A DNA stretch of 64,000 nt, taken from Acidobacteriaceae bacterium. Its GTDB lineage: Bacteria; Acidobacteriota; Terriglobia; Terriglobales; Acidobacteriaceae. The stretch lies in contig JASHNW010000085.1 in NCBI GenBank assembly GCA_030041435.1, forward strand, positions 1-64,000, in the 5' to 3' direction. Each line of letters starts with the position of its first letter. Positions within the stretch are counted from its first letter, which is position 1. The notes below the pieces were generated by a model, which saw only the letters and a program-made list of their open reading frames with translations, searched no databases and was not told where the DNA came from. Below, piece by piece: positions 16,124 through 24,792 of this stretch. Both the position numbers and the translations under genes were made by a program.

Positions 16124-18121
16124 ATGCCGCTGACAGCACCCAATCTCGACGATATGCAGTATGCGGATATTGTGTCGCAGGCGCTGACACTGATTCCGCG
16201 GTATACGCCCGAGTGGACGAACTTCAACAACAGCGATCCGGGCATGACGCTGGTGCAGCTCTTCGCGTGGATGGCGGAGATCCTGATCTACCGGATCAAC
16301 CAGGTCCCGGACCTGAACTACATCAAGTTTCTGCAGCTGCTGGGCATTGAGCTGAATCCTGCGCAGCCGGCGGTGGCGAACCTGACGTTCGGCCTGGCGC
16401 GGCCGGATCTTTCGTACGCGATCGTGCCGCAGGGAACGCAGGTAGCGGCGGCATCGAGCACGGGAGGACAGCCGCTGGTATTCGAGACAGACACGTCGCT
16501 GGTAGCGATTGGGCCGGCGATCGGGGCGATCCAGAGCTACGACGGGCTGAGCTACACGAATGTTTTCAGCCGCAATAACGTTGCCGGGCAGTATTTCTAT
16601 CCCTTCGGGCAGAATCCGCAGCCGGGATCGGCGCTGCTGCTGGGGTTCACGACGAACGCGGCGTTTCCGGTGCAGCAGATCGATCTGGCGGTGGCGCTGT
16701 ACGACAACATGCTGGCGCCCCAGGTGATGGAATGCGGCGGAGCGCTGCCGCCGCCGGCAACGATCGTGTGGGAGTACTGGGACGGGTCGGAGTGGGCCGC
16801 GGTCAACATGATCAGCGACGGGACGCGCGCCTTTTCGCAGAACGGGCACGTGCTGTTCAACGGGCCCAGCATGCTGCAGCCGGCGCCGATGGGCATCGTG
16901 ACGGCGAGCTATTGCTGGATTCGCGCGCGGGTAGTGGCGACGAGCTACGAGATGCCGCCGCAGCTGGCATCGATTTTGACCAACACGGTGCAGGCGACAC
17001 AGGCGGTGACGATTACGGACGAGATTCTGGGAGGCAGCGACGGGACGCCGAACCAGACGTTCACGACGGCGAACAATCCGATCTGCCAGCTGCCGACGCC
17101 GCTGACCGTGACGAACTCCGACGGGACCACAGCAACGGTGACCAGCCTGGAGCTGACGGTGGACGAGGGCGAGGGGCCGATGGTGTGGCAGCAGGTGGAG
17201 GATTTCTTCGCGTCGGGGCCGGACGATCCGAACTATGTGCTGGACAACAATACCGGCGTCGTGACGTTTGGCGACGGGGTGCATGGGCGCATTCCGGGAG
17301 TGAATCTGACGAGCCCGACGGACAACATCGTGGCGAGCAGCTACCGCTACGGCGGAGGCAGCGCCGGGAATCTGCCCGCGGGCAGCATCACGCAGATTCA
17401 GACATCGGTGCCGTCGATCAGCTCGGTGACGAATTATGCGGCGTCGCAGGGAGGGACGGACGAGGAGAGCGTCGACGACGCGAAGCTGCGGGCTCCGCTG
17501 GCGCTGCAGAGCAACAGCCGGGCCGTGACCGACAGCGATTTCGAATACATGGCCACGCAGGCGCCAGGAGGGAATGTGGCACGCGCCAATGCGCTGCCGC
17601 TCTACCACCCCGATTTTCCCAATGGGCAGATTCCCGGCGTGGTGACGGTGGTGGTGGTGCCGAATTCGAACGCGGCGAACCCGACGCCGAACCAGACAAC
17701 GCTGCAGGCGGTGTGCCAGTACCTGGATGCGAACCGGCTGCTGACCACCGAGGTTTACGTGATGGGGCCGACCTACCGGATGATCCAGGTGCTGGCCAGC
17801 GTGGTGGTGCAGGCGGGCTCCGATCTGGCCACGGTGCAGAACAACGCGGTGGCAGCCCTGAACACCTTCTTCAGCCCGCTGCAGGGAGGGCCCGATGGGA
17901 CCGGGTGGCCGTTCGGGGGAACGATTTACTACTCCGATGTGTATCGGATTTTGCTGGGGATCAGCGGCGTGCAGCGAGTGGTGAGCGATCAGCTGATCCT
18001 CGTTCTCGACAACCAGCGGCAGCAGCTTTGCCAGGACGTGACGATCAATCCGGGCGAGCTGCTCTACAACGCTCCGGCAGGGCACCAGATCCAGGTGTCG
18101 TACAGCACCACCAGTTCGTAA
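16124..18121 (+). CDS. Baseplate protein J / gp47-like (Pvc11)
   Basis: This 665-residue wedge protein begins with PEWTNFNNSDPGMTLVQLFA and WMAEILIYRINQVPDLNYIK, a start typical of large Pvc11/gp6-like wedge proteins. The baseplate_J core lies at about 440-520, marked by GGTDEESVDDAKLRAPLAL, NSRAVTDSDFEYMATQAPG and the VTVVVVPNS strand. Later AVAALNTFFSPLQGG and YYSDVYRILLGISGVQRV are also family-like. It builds the baseplate wedges around the hub. It sits three bases after gp25 and seven bases before the next wedge protein. Confidence 0.92.
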   Translation: MPLTAPNLDDMQYADIVSQALTLIPRYTPEWTNFNNSDPGMTLVQLFAWMAEILIYRINQVPDLNYIKFLQLLGIELNPAQPAVANLTFGLARPDLSYAIVPQGTQVAAASSTGGQPLVFETDTSLVAIGPAIGAIQSYDGLSYTNVFSRNNVAGQYFYPFGQNPQPGSALLLGFTTNAAFPVQQIDLAVALYDNMLAPQVMECGGALPPPATIVWEYWDGSEWAAVNMISDGTRAFSQNGHVLFNGPSMLQPAPMGIVTASYCWIRARVVATSYEMPPQLASILTNTVQATQAVTITDEILGGSDGTPNQTFTTANNPICQLPTPLTVTNSDGTTATVTSLELTVDEGEGPMVWQQVEDFFASGPDDPNYVLDNNTGVVTFGDGVHGRIPGVNLTSPTDNIVASSYRYGGGSAGNLPAGSITQIQTSVPSISSVTNYAASQGGTDEESVDDAKLRAPLALQSNSRAVTDSDFEYMATQAPGGNVARANALPLYHPDFPNGQIPGVVTVVVVPNSNAANPTPNQTTLQAVCQYLDANRLLTTEVYVMGPTYRMIQVLASVVVQAGSDLATVQNNAVAALNTFFSPLQGGPDGTGWPFGGTIYYSDVYRILLGISGVQRVVSDQLILVLDNQRQQLCQDVTINPGELLYNAPAGHQIQVSYSTTSS

Positions 18122-18127
18122 GGCGCT

Positions 18128-20362
18128 ATGAGCAACGGACGGCCACATTATCTGATGAACGCCATCGCCGGCTGGCAGACAGCGGCGAGTGCGAACGTCG
18201 CGTTCTCCGCGGACGGCGGCGGCCTGACGCTGCAGCCGCTGCCGGGGTCAATCCGCCCGCTGGTGGATGCGGCGGGGAGTTTCGGCGGATTCGTGACGGC
18301 GATCGGCGTGGCCGTCGACAGCCAGAACGACGTCTACATTCTGGACGCGGGCGACTGCACGGTGAAGCGCTTCGACCGCTGTGCGCAGAAGTTTGTCCGG
18401 CTGCATTGCGTTGGCGGGCGAGGAGGGGAGCCGCGGCAGCTGCGCGATCCGCATGGGCTGGCGATCTCGCGCTGCAACGATCTTTATCTGACGGACACCG
18501 GCAACCGGCGGGTGCAGGTGTTCTCGCTGCGGGAGCTGGCGCTGCGCGCGATCTGGGGCCCGATGGCGGTGACCGAGACTGCCACCGGATATGCGATCGC
18601 ACCGGCCGTGCCCACCGTACAGCCGGCGGCGAAGGGCTGCGAGAAGAAGTGGGTGTATCCGGCAGACACGTGGCAGCCGTGGGATGTGGCGATTGCGCCG
18701 GACCAGACGATTTGCGTGTCGGACTACGCGAACGGGCTGATTCATTTCTTCAGCGCGGAAGGCTGCTGGCGATTCGCGTCGAACGGAGCTGCGGCGGGGC
18801 AGCCGGCCCTGGCCAAGCCGACGCGCATCGCGATCGACAAGGACGGGCGCGTGTACGTGATCCAGGACGGCGCGACCACGGTGGTGGTGCTGGGTAAGGA
18901 TGGGAAATACCTGAGCACGGTGCAGCAGCCGGAGCAGATTGCGGGAGACTTCAAGCCGGCTGCAGTCGCGGTGGATCTGAACGGCAACCTGTGCCTGAGC
19001 GATTGCCTGACGCGCAAGGTGTACTTCTATCAGCCAGTGGGCGACGGGAGCTGGTGCCCGACACGGTGCTGCGGATCGGCGCAGGCGTTCGCAGCGTCGA
19101 TAGTCTTCGATCGCAGCGGAGCGCCGGTGCTGGCGGACGGCGCGCAAAGCGTGTGCCAGATGGAGCCGGCGGCGGCGTATCCGAAGAGCGGAACCTACAT
19201 TGCGGGGCCGCTGGACAGCCGGACGTACAAATGCGTGTGGCATCGCGTGGTGCTGAACGGGAGCGTTCCGCAGGGCGCGGCGGTGCGCGTGGACACGTTT
19301 ACGTCGGAGGCCTCGAAGTCGATCGCTGAAATCCAGAGTTTGCCGGCAAGCCGGTGGGCAACCGGGCTGACGGATACGGACGGCAGCATCTGCGAGTGGG
19401 ATTGCCTGGTGCTCAGCGCGCCGGGGCGGTATCTGTGGCTGCAGCTGACGCTGACGGGCGACGGCGCGGAGACGGCGGAAATCGAGACGATCCGTGTCTA
19501 CTATCCGCGCAATTCGTCGCTGCAGTATCTGCCTCCGGTGTACAGCGCAGACGCGGTGAGCGCAAATTTTCTGGATCGGTTTCTGTCGATTTTCGACACG
19601 ATTTACAACGGACTTTCCGACCGTATTACTTTTATCGCGCGCTATTTCGATCCGAGGTCGACGCCGGCGAACCCAAAGAACGTGGGCGGGACGGATTTTC
19701 TCTCGTACCTGGGATCGTGGATCGGGATGACGCTCCAGAGCAACTGGCCGGTGCACCGGCGGCGCGAGCTGGTGCGGCAGGCGCACAAGTTGTATGCGCT
19801 GCGCGGCACGCCGGCAGGGCTGAAGCTGGCGATTGAATTGTATGCGGGCGTGAAGCCGGCGATTCTGGAGATGTTCCGGCTGCGCCGGTGGCTGATCGTG
19901 AACCAGTCGACACTGGGCAACTGCTCGACGGTGTTCGGTGCGGAAGTGATGGCTCGTCTGCAGGTGGGCACGAATTCGACGATTGGGAGTTTCCGCCTGA
20001 TCGATTACGGCGATCCGAACCTGGACATCTTCAACGAATATGCATACCAGTTCCTGGTGATCGTGCCGCGCTGGGCGGGGGCGGGCGACAGCGATTTGCA
20101 GAACCTCGAGCAGATTGTGCAGATGGCACAGCCGGCCTGCACGCAGGCGACGGTGCAGTGGGCCGAGGCGCGGCTGCGGGTGGGCATTCAGGCGTTTGTG
20201 GGCGTGGACACGATCGTGGGGAAATATCCGATCGGCGCCCTTGAAGGGCAGGGATCTCTGGGCTACGACACGGTGCTGGGCACGCCCGGAGAAGAGAACG
20301 CGCGGCCCGGGATGCGGGTGGGCCGCAACGCAAGAGTGGGATCAACTTCGGTGCTGCACTGA
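18128..20362 (+). CDS. Tail protein I / Pvc12-like baseplate protein fused to an NHL propeller
   Basis: This 744-residue protein has two parts. Residues about 45-330 hold NHL/YncE-like repeats ([46 protein letters not shown]), predicting a beta-propeller with extra Cys residues. Residues about 460-600 match phage tail protein I (TIGR02242-type): [55 protein letters not shown] and [13 protein letters not shown]-terminal region repeats T.GSF.L and VG.Y.IG patterns. The gpI part should cap the wedge and present fibres; the propeller may contact receptors or fibres. The gene follows gp47/J directly, as in PVC loci. Confidence 0.85.
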   Translation: MSNGRPHYLMNAIAGWQTAASANVAFSADGGGLTLQPLPGSIRPLVDAAGSFGGFVTAIGVAVDSQNDVYILDAGDCTVKRFDRCAQKFVRLHCVGGRGGEPRQLRDPHGLAISRCNDLYLTDTGNRRVQVFSLRELALRAIWGPMAVTETATGYAIAPAVPTVQPAAKGCEKKWVYPADTWQPWDVAIAPDQTICVSDYANGLIHFFSAEGCWRFASNGAAAGQPALAKPTRIAIDKDGRVYVIQDGATTVVVLGKDGKYLSTVQQPEQIAGDFKPAAVAVDLNGNLCLSDCLTRKVYFYQPVGDGSWCPTRCCGSAQAFAASIVFDRSGAPVLADGAQSVCQMEPAAAYPKSGTYIAGPLDSRTYKCVWHRVVLNGSVPQGAAVRVDTFTSEASKSIAEIQSLPASRWATGLTDTDGSICEWDCLVLSAPGRYLWLQLTLTGDGAETAEIETIRVYYPRNSSLQYLPPVYSADAVSANFLDRFLSIFDTIYNGLSDRITFIARYFDPRSTPANPKNVGGTDFLSYLGSWIGMTLQSNWPVHRRRELVRQAHKLYALRGTPAGLKLAIELYAGVKPAILEMFRLRRWLIVNQSTLGNCSTVFGAEVMARLQVGTNSTIGSFRLIDYGDPNLDIFNEYAYQFLVIVPRWAGAGDSDLQNLEQIVQMAQPACTQATVQWAEARLRVGIQAFVGVDTIVGKYPIGALEGQGSLGYDTVLGTPGEENARPGMRVGRNARVGSTSVLH

Positions 20363-20379
20363 GAAAGCGAGGCCGAACC

Positions 20380-22917
20380 ATGGGCGACTGCAACTGCAGG
20401 AACACGTCAACGCCGGGCGGCATCTGCGTGGAGTGCGACGTTCCGCAATTCGCGCGCAATCACTACTTCACAGGCAAGCTGCTGGTGGAGCGCGATTTCA
20501 CCGACGAGCAGCGCTACTTCCTGGGCAAGCTGCGGCGGCACAACCAGCGGCTGCACGGATGGGGAGCGGTGTGCGGCCTCAGGGTCGAGGAGCATCCCAA
20601 CCCCGCGTGCCAGGCGCAGTACGTGCTGGTGGAGCCGGGGACGGCCGTCGACTGCTGCGGGCGCGAAATCGTGGTGCAGAACGAGGACTACTTCGATTAC
20701 GAGCAGAAGTTCCTCTCGAACTGGCAGGCGCAGAACGGGCCGGGGTCGACTCCGGACACGGATGAACACACCATCCAGATCTGCATTTCGTACAACGAAT
20801 GCAGTGCGGAGAATGTGCCGTCGGTCTTCGACGATTGCTCGGGCGGGGGCGGAGCGTGCAAGCCGAACCGCATCGTGGACGGCTATGCGTTCGACGTGAT
20901 CATCGATCCAAAGCCGCACGGGAGCCATTTTGCGGGCGTGTCGCTCAAGTGGGACGGCACGATCAACCTGGCGAGCCCGGTGGCGGTGGCGCTGAACGAC
21001 GCGACGAATCGGCTGTACGTGCTGGCGAATCCGTCGTCGGGCGCGGTGGTGTATGCGGTGGACACGACGAACGGGTCGATCGTGAACTCCCAGTCGTTCG
21101 ATCAGGATGTGGCGCTGGACGTGGCGGTTTCTCCGGAAGGGGATTTTGTGTATGTGGCGTTCCAGCCGCCGACGCCGGTATCGCAGCCGCAGCCCGATCC
21201 GCAGATTGCGGTGCTGAAGTCGGACTTCAGCGCGACGATCAGCACGCTCACGGTGACGGGGGGCGCGGGAAAGAGTGTGAGCCTGGCGGTCGCGCCTGCA
21301 CCGGACGACCGGCTGCTGGCGGTGAACCTGGCAGCGGGGGCGTTGATCTGGGCGACGGATGTGACGACCTCGAGCACGCCGGCGGCGCCCACTCCGATCA
21401 CGGTGGGGACCACACCATCGGACGTGGCGGTGAGCGACAACGGGACGTATGCCTACGTGGCGAACGCGGGCAGCGGCAACGTGACGGCGGTGACGCTGGC
21501 GAGCCTCGCGGTGACGACGGTAGCCGTGGGGACGGGGAGCGCGGTCCCGGCGGCGCTGGCCGTGGCGAGCACGTCGGCGGGCGATACGCTCGCGGTGCTG
21601 GATACGACGAACGACACGATGTACCTCATCGGGATGCGGCCCGATCCCTCGTCGGCGACGGCGCTGGGCAATCCAGTGACGGGGTTTGCCAATCCGGCGA
21701 GCGGTGTGACGATTGCGACGGGCGGGCAGTGGATTTACGTCATCGAGCAGGATTCAACCGGCAAGGGATGGGTGCAATCGGTTAACGAACACGCGGTGGA
21801 ACTGAATCTTTCACCCATTTTCGGGACCGCGGTGGCTGCAGGCGTGGATCCGACGGGCGGCGTGGCGCTGAGCGAGGACGGGACGACGCTGTACATCCCG
21901 TACAGCGGGAGCACTTCTGTAACCGGGGCGGTTGCGATTGTGGGCGTGATGCAGAACGACTGCTCGAGCATCTTCGACCGGGCGCTGCACGCGTGCCCGG
22001 ACTGCAGCGCGGGGAACTGCATCGTGCTGGCGACGATTACCGGCTACGTGTATCAGAGCGCGGTGACGACGAGCATGATCGACAACCTGACGGACCGGCG
22101 GTTGCTGGTGAGCACCGATCTGCTGACGGAGGCGGTGAAATGCCTGATCGCGCAGGCCCCGACAGAAGGGGTTGCGGGACCGCAGGGACCTCCGGGGCCG
22201 GCGGGACCGGCGGGAGCGACGGGCGCGCAGGGGCCGCAGGGAATCCAGGGACCGCAGGGAATCCAGGGTCCGCAGGGAATCCAGGGCGAGCCGGGGCCGC
22301 AGGGCGTGGAGGGACCGCAGGGGCCGGCTGGACCGCAGGGACCGGCGGGCCAGAACGGGGAGAATGGCGCGCCGGGTGTCGGACTGGAGACGCAGCTGAC
22401 GCGCATCAAGGCGCTGAGCTGGCCTCACGGAGAAACGGCAAGTCCGATCACGATTCAGGGAAACACGCCGGGAACTCCGGCGATCGCCATTGAGTTCACA
22501 CAGGACGTCGATGTCAGCCAGATTGATGCGGTCAACGTATTCCAGGTGTGGGTAGCCCTGCAGACCGTCCCTTCGGCGCCGGCCACAGGCATCTCGTGGA
22601 TGCAGCTCATCGGCGAGGTTGTTCCAGTCACGTTTTCGCCGGGAGATATCAACAGCTCCGGCATGATCACGGGAGCCACGCAATCCGCGAACAATGTGGC
22701 GCCCGGCGCCGCGTTTGTCGTGACGACGAGCCCAGGGGCGGTCGCCCACGTCAGAATCGTTTTTCTTGGAGATTTTGTGAAGGATAGCTCCGGGCGCGCC
22801 GTTTGTGCGGAGTTCGTGCGCGCGCAGCTGCCGACCGGGGAGATTCCGGCCGGGAGCGATTACGGGCTGGAAGGCGGAACATTCGTGAGCTGGTTTACGC
22901 CCACGCAATCGCAATAG
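20380..22917 (+). CDS. Fibre-like protein A: shared anchor, beta-propeller and collagen-like stalk
   Basis: This 845-residue protein opens with a module shared by the next two gene products (about 20-110: [46 protein letters not shown]). Residues about 190-545 form YncE/lactonase-like propeller repeats ([36 protein letters not shown]). Residues 597-666 are 23 uninterrupted Gly-X-Y collagen triplets, including GPQGIQ repeats, followed by a beta-rich head of about 175 residues. Collagen-like stalks trimerise in phage fibres. It lies after the gpI-like gene, where the PVC fibre Pvc13 sits. I infer a trimeric receptor-binding fibre. Confidence 0.8.
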   Translation: MGDCNCRNTSTPGGICVECDVPQFARNHYFTGKLLVERDFTDEQRYFLGKLRRHNQRLHGWGAVCGLRVEEHPNPACQAQYVLVEPGTAVDCCGREIVVQNEDYFDYEQKFLSNWQAQNGPGSTPDTDEHTIQICISYNECSAENVPSVFDDCSGGGGACKPNRIVDGYAFDVIIDPKPHGSHFAGVSLKWDGTINLASPVAVALNDATNRLYVLANPSSGAVVYAVDTTNGSIVNSQSFDQDVALDVAVSPEGDFVYVAFQPPTPVSQPQPDPQIAVLKSDFSATISTLTVTGGAGKSVSLAVAPAPDDRLLAVNLAAGALIWATDVTTSSTPAAPTPITVGTTPSDVAVSDNGTYAYVANAGSGNVTAVTLASLAVTTVAVGTGSAVPAALAVASTSAGDTLAVLDTTNDTMYLIGMRPDPSSATALGNPVTGFANPASGVTIATGGQWIYVIEQDSTGKGWVQSVNEHAVELNLSPIFGTAVAAGVDPTGGVALSEDGTTLYIPYSGSTSVTGAVAIVGVMQNDCSSIFDRALHACPDCSAGNCIVLATITGYVYQSAVTTSMIDNLTDRRLLVSTDLLTEAVKCLIAQAPTEGVAGPQGPPGPAGPAGATGAQGPQGIQGPQGIQGPQGIQGEPGPQGVEGPQGPAGPQGPAGQNGENGAPGVGLETQLTRIKALSWPHGETASPITIQGNTPGTPAIAIEFTQDVDVSQIDAVNVFQVWVALQTVPSAPATGISWMQLIGEVVPVTFSPGDINSSGMITGATQSANNVAPGAAFVVTTSPGAVAHVRIVFLGDFVKDSSGRAVCAEFVRAQLPTGEIPAGSDYGLEGGTFVSWFTPTQSQ

Positions 22918-22937
22918 TGGTGGAACGGAGGAAGGCG

Positions 22938-24725
22938 ATGCCCACAGCGAAGCAAAGCATCTACACGGTTCCCACGAACCGGGGGAATATCGGGATTGCA
23001 GCGCCGGCGAACAGTGCGACGACGGCATGCTGCTGCGCGAGCTGCGCGGGATTGCAGTGCCTGGACCGCACACGGTTCTTCGCGGGGCAGCTGCTGAGCG
23101 AAGCGGACCTGAACAACGAGCAGTCGTACTGGCTGGCAAAAAGCCGGCTGCACAACCGCTATCTGAATGGCTGGGGCGTAGTGTGCGGGATGCAGGTGGT
23201 GTGCGCCGAGTGCGCCGGATGGGTGACGGTCCAGAGCGGCTATGCGATCGACCCGTGCGGGAACGATGTGATTGTCTGCGCGAATCAGAATTTCAACGTG
23301 GTGCAGGCGATCCAGGCGTGCTGCGCACCGGCGCAGCAGCAGACGGCCAATTGTTCGCCGCTGCGCTACAATCCTTCGCCGACCTGCAAGGATTCGACGC
23401 AGGAGTGGTGCATCACGATCCAGTATCAGGAGCAGGCGTCGCGGCTGGTGACGCCGCTGACCAGCACAACATCGCAGTCGACGAGCACGTGCGGGTGCAG
23501 CGCGAACGGAAACGGGAGCTCGTCGTCGCTGTCGACCAGCTCGTCCTGCAAATCGAGTTCGACGGCGACGCAGACCGCAGCAGCCACGGTGCCCGCGGGC
23601 GCATGCGAGGCGACGCGGATCGTCGAAGGATTTCTGCTGGGCGTGGTGCCGGCCGCGCAGGTGGCGGCGGCGCTGGAAGCGGGCAATCCGAACTCGCTGA
23701 AGGCACAGGTGGAACTGTGCCTTGCCGGGCTGGCGACGCTGCTGGAGCAGGCGCCACCCATCACCCAGAGCACGTCGGCGCAGAGCGCGTACCAAAGCTT
23801 GTGCAACTACCTGGCGCTGGTGACGCAGGTGCTGACCAATGCAACCAACATCACGATTTGCACGCTTCTGAGCGATCTGTCGACCATCCAGATTGCGGCG
23901 GGTCAGGACGTCTCCGTCTACATCGGCATCCTGGCGCAGATTGTCAAACTTCTGGTTGACGCGTTTCTGAACTGCGTGTGCTACACGCTGATTCCTCCGT
24001 GCCCGGCGCAGCCGTGCGACAGCCGGATCGTTCTGGCCTGCGTGACGGTACAGAACGGAACGGTCACGAAAATCTGTCATTATCCGGGGCGCAAGCAGCT
24101 GATCACGCTGCAGACGCTGGGGTACTGGCTGGGGCCGCTGGGGCTCGACGCTCTGCGCGCCGGAGTGGCTGACTTGTTCGCGCTGCTCTGCTGCGGCGAT
24201 AAGGAGGAGAGGAGCCAGGGCCCCATTGTCGGCAGCAACATCTACAACAACGCGATGATGACGACCGCGGGCGTGACCAGCGGGGCGGCACTGAACCGCA
24301 TCGCGACGCACTACGTCGCGCAGAACCTGGGAGCGACGGCGGTGAACGCGATTTCTCCCGGAGCGCGGGCCGTGGACCTGCGGCCCCTGGTGAATATGCA
24401 GACGGAGACAGTACAGGAACGCCTGAAGGAACAGGGCTTCAAGAGCTTTACGGTGCAGAGCGTGGACGACGACCCGGCATGGGATGCGGACGCGGTGACG
24501 GAGAGCGCGCAATACACGCCGGCCGCGGTTTCGGCGGGGCAGCCGCTGACGATTTACACGAAGGGAAACGTGGCGGTCGGATTCGATGTGGTCGATCCGA
24601 TAACGGTGAAGATTGTGGATCTGCAGAACCAGATTAACGCGCTGCAGGGCCAGATGAACCAGGCGCAGCGGACGACGGGGCAGGTCGACGAAGCACAGAA
24701 TCCAGCGCCGCCGGCAGGACAGTAG
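22938..24725 (+). CDS. Fibre-like protein B: shared anchor with Cys/Ser-rich region
   Basis: This 595-residue protein carries the same N-terminal module as its neighbours (about 40-125: RFFAGQLLSEADLNNEQSYW, RYLNGWGVVCGMQV, GYAIDPCGNDVIV), preceded by a Cys-rich patch (ACCCASCAGLQC). Residues about 173-221 are a low-complexity Ser/Thr/Cys stretch. The middle is helical with scattered Cys, and the C-terminus ends in a coiled-coil-like helix (LQNQINALQGQMNQAQRT). The ATG at 22938 follows GGAGGAAGG. It lacks the propeller and collagen stalk of protein A. A second baseplate-attached appendage or adaptor is likely; the function of the middle region is unknown. Confidence 0.7.
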   Translation: MPTAKQSIYTVPTNRGNIGIAAPANSATTACCCASCAGLQCLDRTRFFAGQLLSEADLNNEQSYWLAKSRLHNRYLNGWGVVCGMQVVCAECAGWVTVQSGYAIDPCGNDVIVCANQNFNVVQAIQACCAPAQQQTANCSPLRYNPSPTCKDSTQEWCITIQYQEQASRLVTPLTSTTSQSTSTCGCSANGNGSSSSLSTSSSCKSSSTATQTAAATVPAGACEATRIVEGFLLGVVPAAQVAAALEAGNPNSLKAQVELCLAGLATLLEQAPPITQSTSAQSAYQSLCNYLALVTQVLTNATNITICTLLSDLSTIQIAAGQDVSVYIGILAQIVKLLVDAFLNCVCYTLIPPCPAQPCDSRIVLACVTVQNGTVTKICHYPGRKQLITLQTLGYWLGPLGLDALRAGVADLFALLCCGDKEERSQGPIVGSNIYNNAMMTTAGVTSGAALNRIATHYVAQNLGATAVNAISPGARAVDLRPLVNMQTETVQERLKEQGFKSFTVQSVDDDPAWDADAVTESAQYTPAAVSAGQPLTIYTKGNVAVGFDVVDPITVKIVDLQNQINALQGQMNQAQRTTGQVDEAQNPAPPAGQ

Positions 24726-24792
24726 ACGCCTGGCCTAAGGAGAGACGGCAAAGGGGAGCGGCGGGAAACCGATTCCGGAAGGATGGACACCG

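Noticed and set aside
15716-18148. 810-codon minus-strand open frame
   Set aside because: Arg/His-rich shadow of the gp25 and gp47/J genes with no recognisable domain.
12456-20362. Type VI secretion system
   Set aside because: The TssJLM membrane complex and TssBC-type split sheath are missing; sheath, LysM and AAA+ ATPase are of eCIS type.
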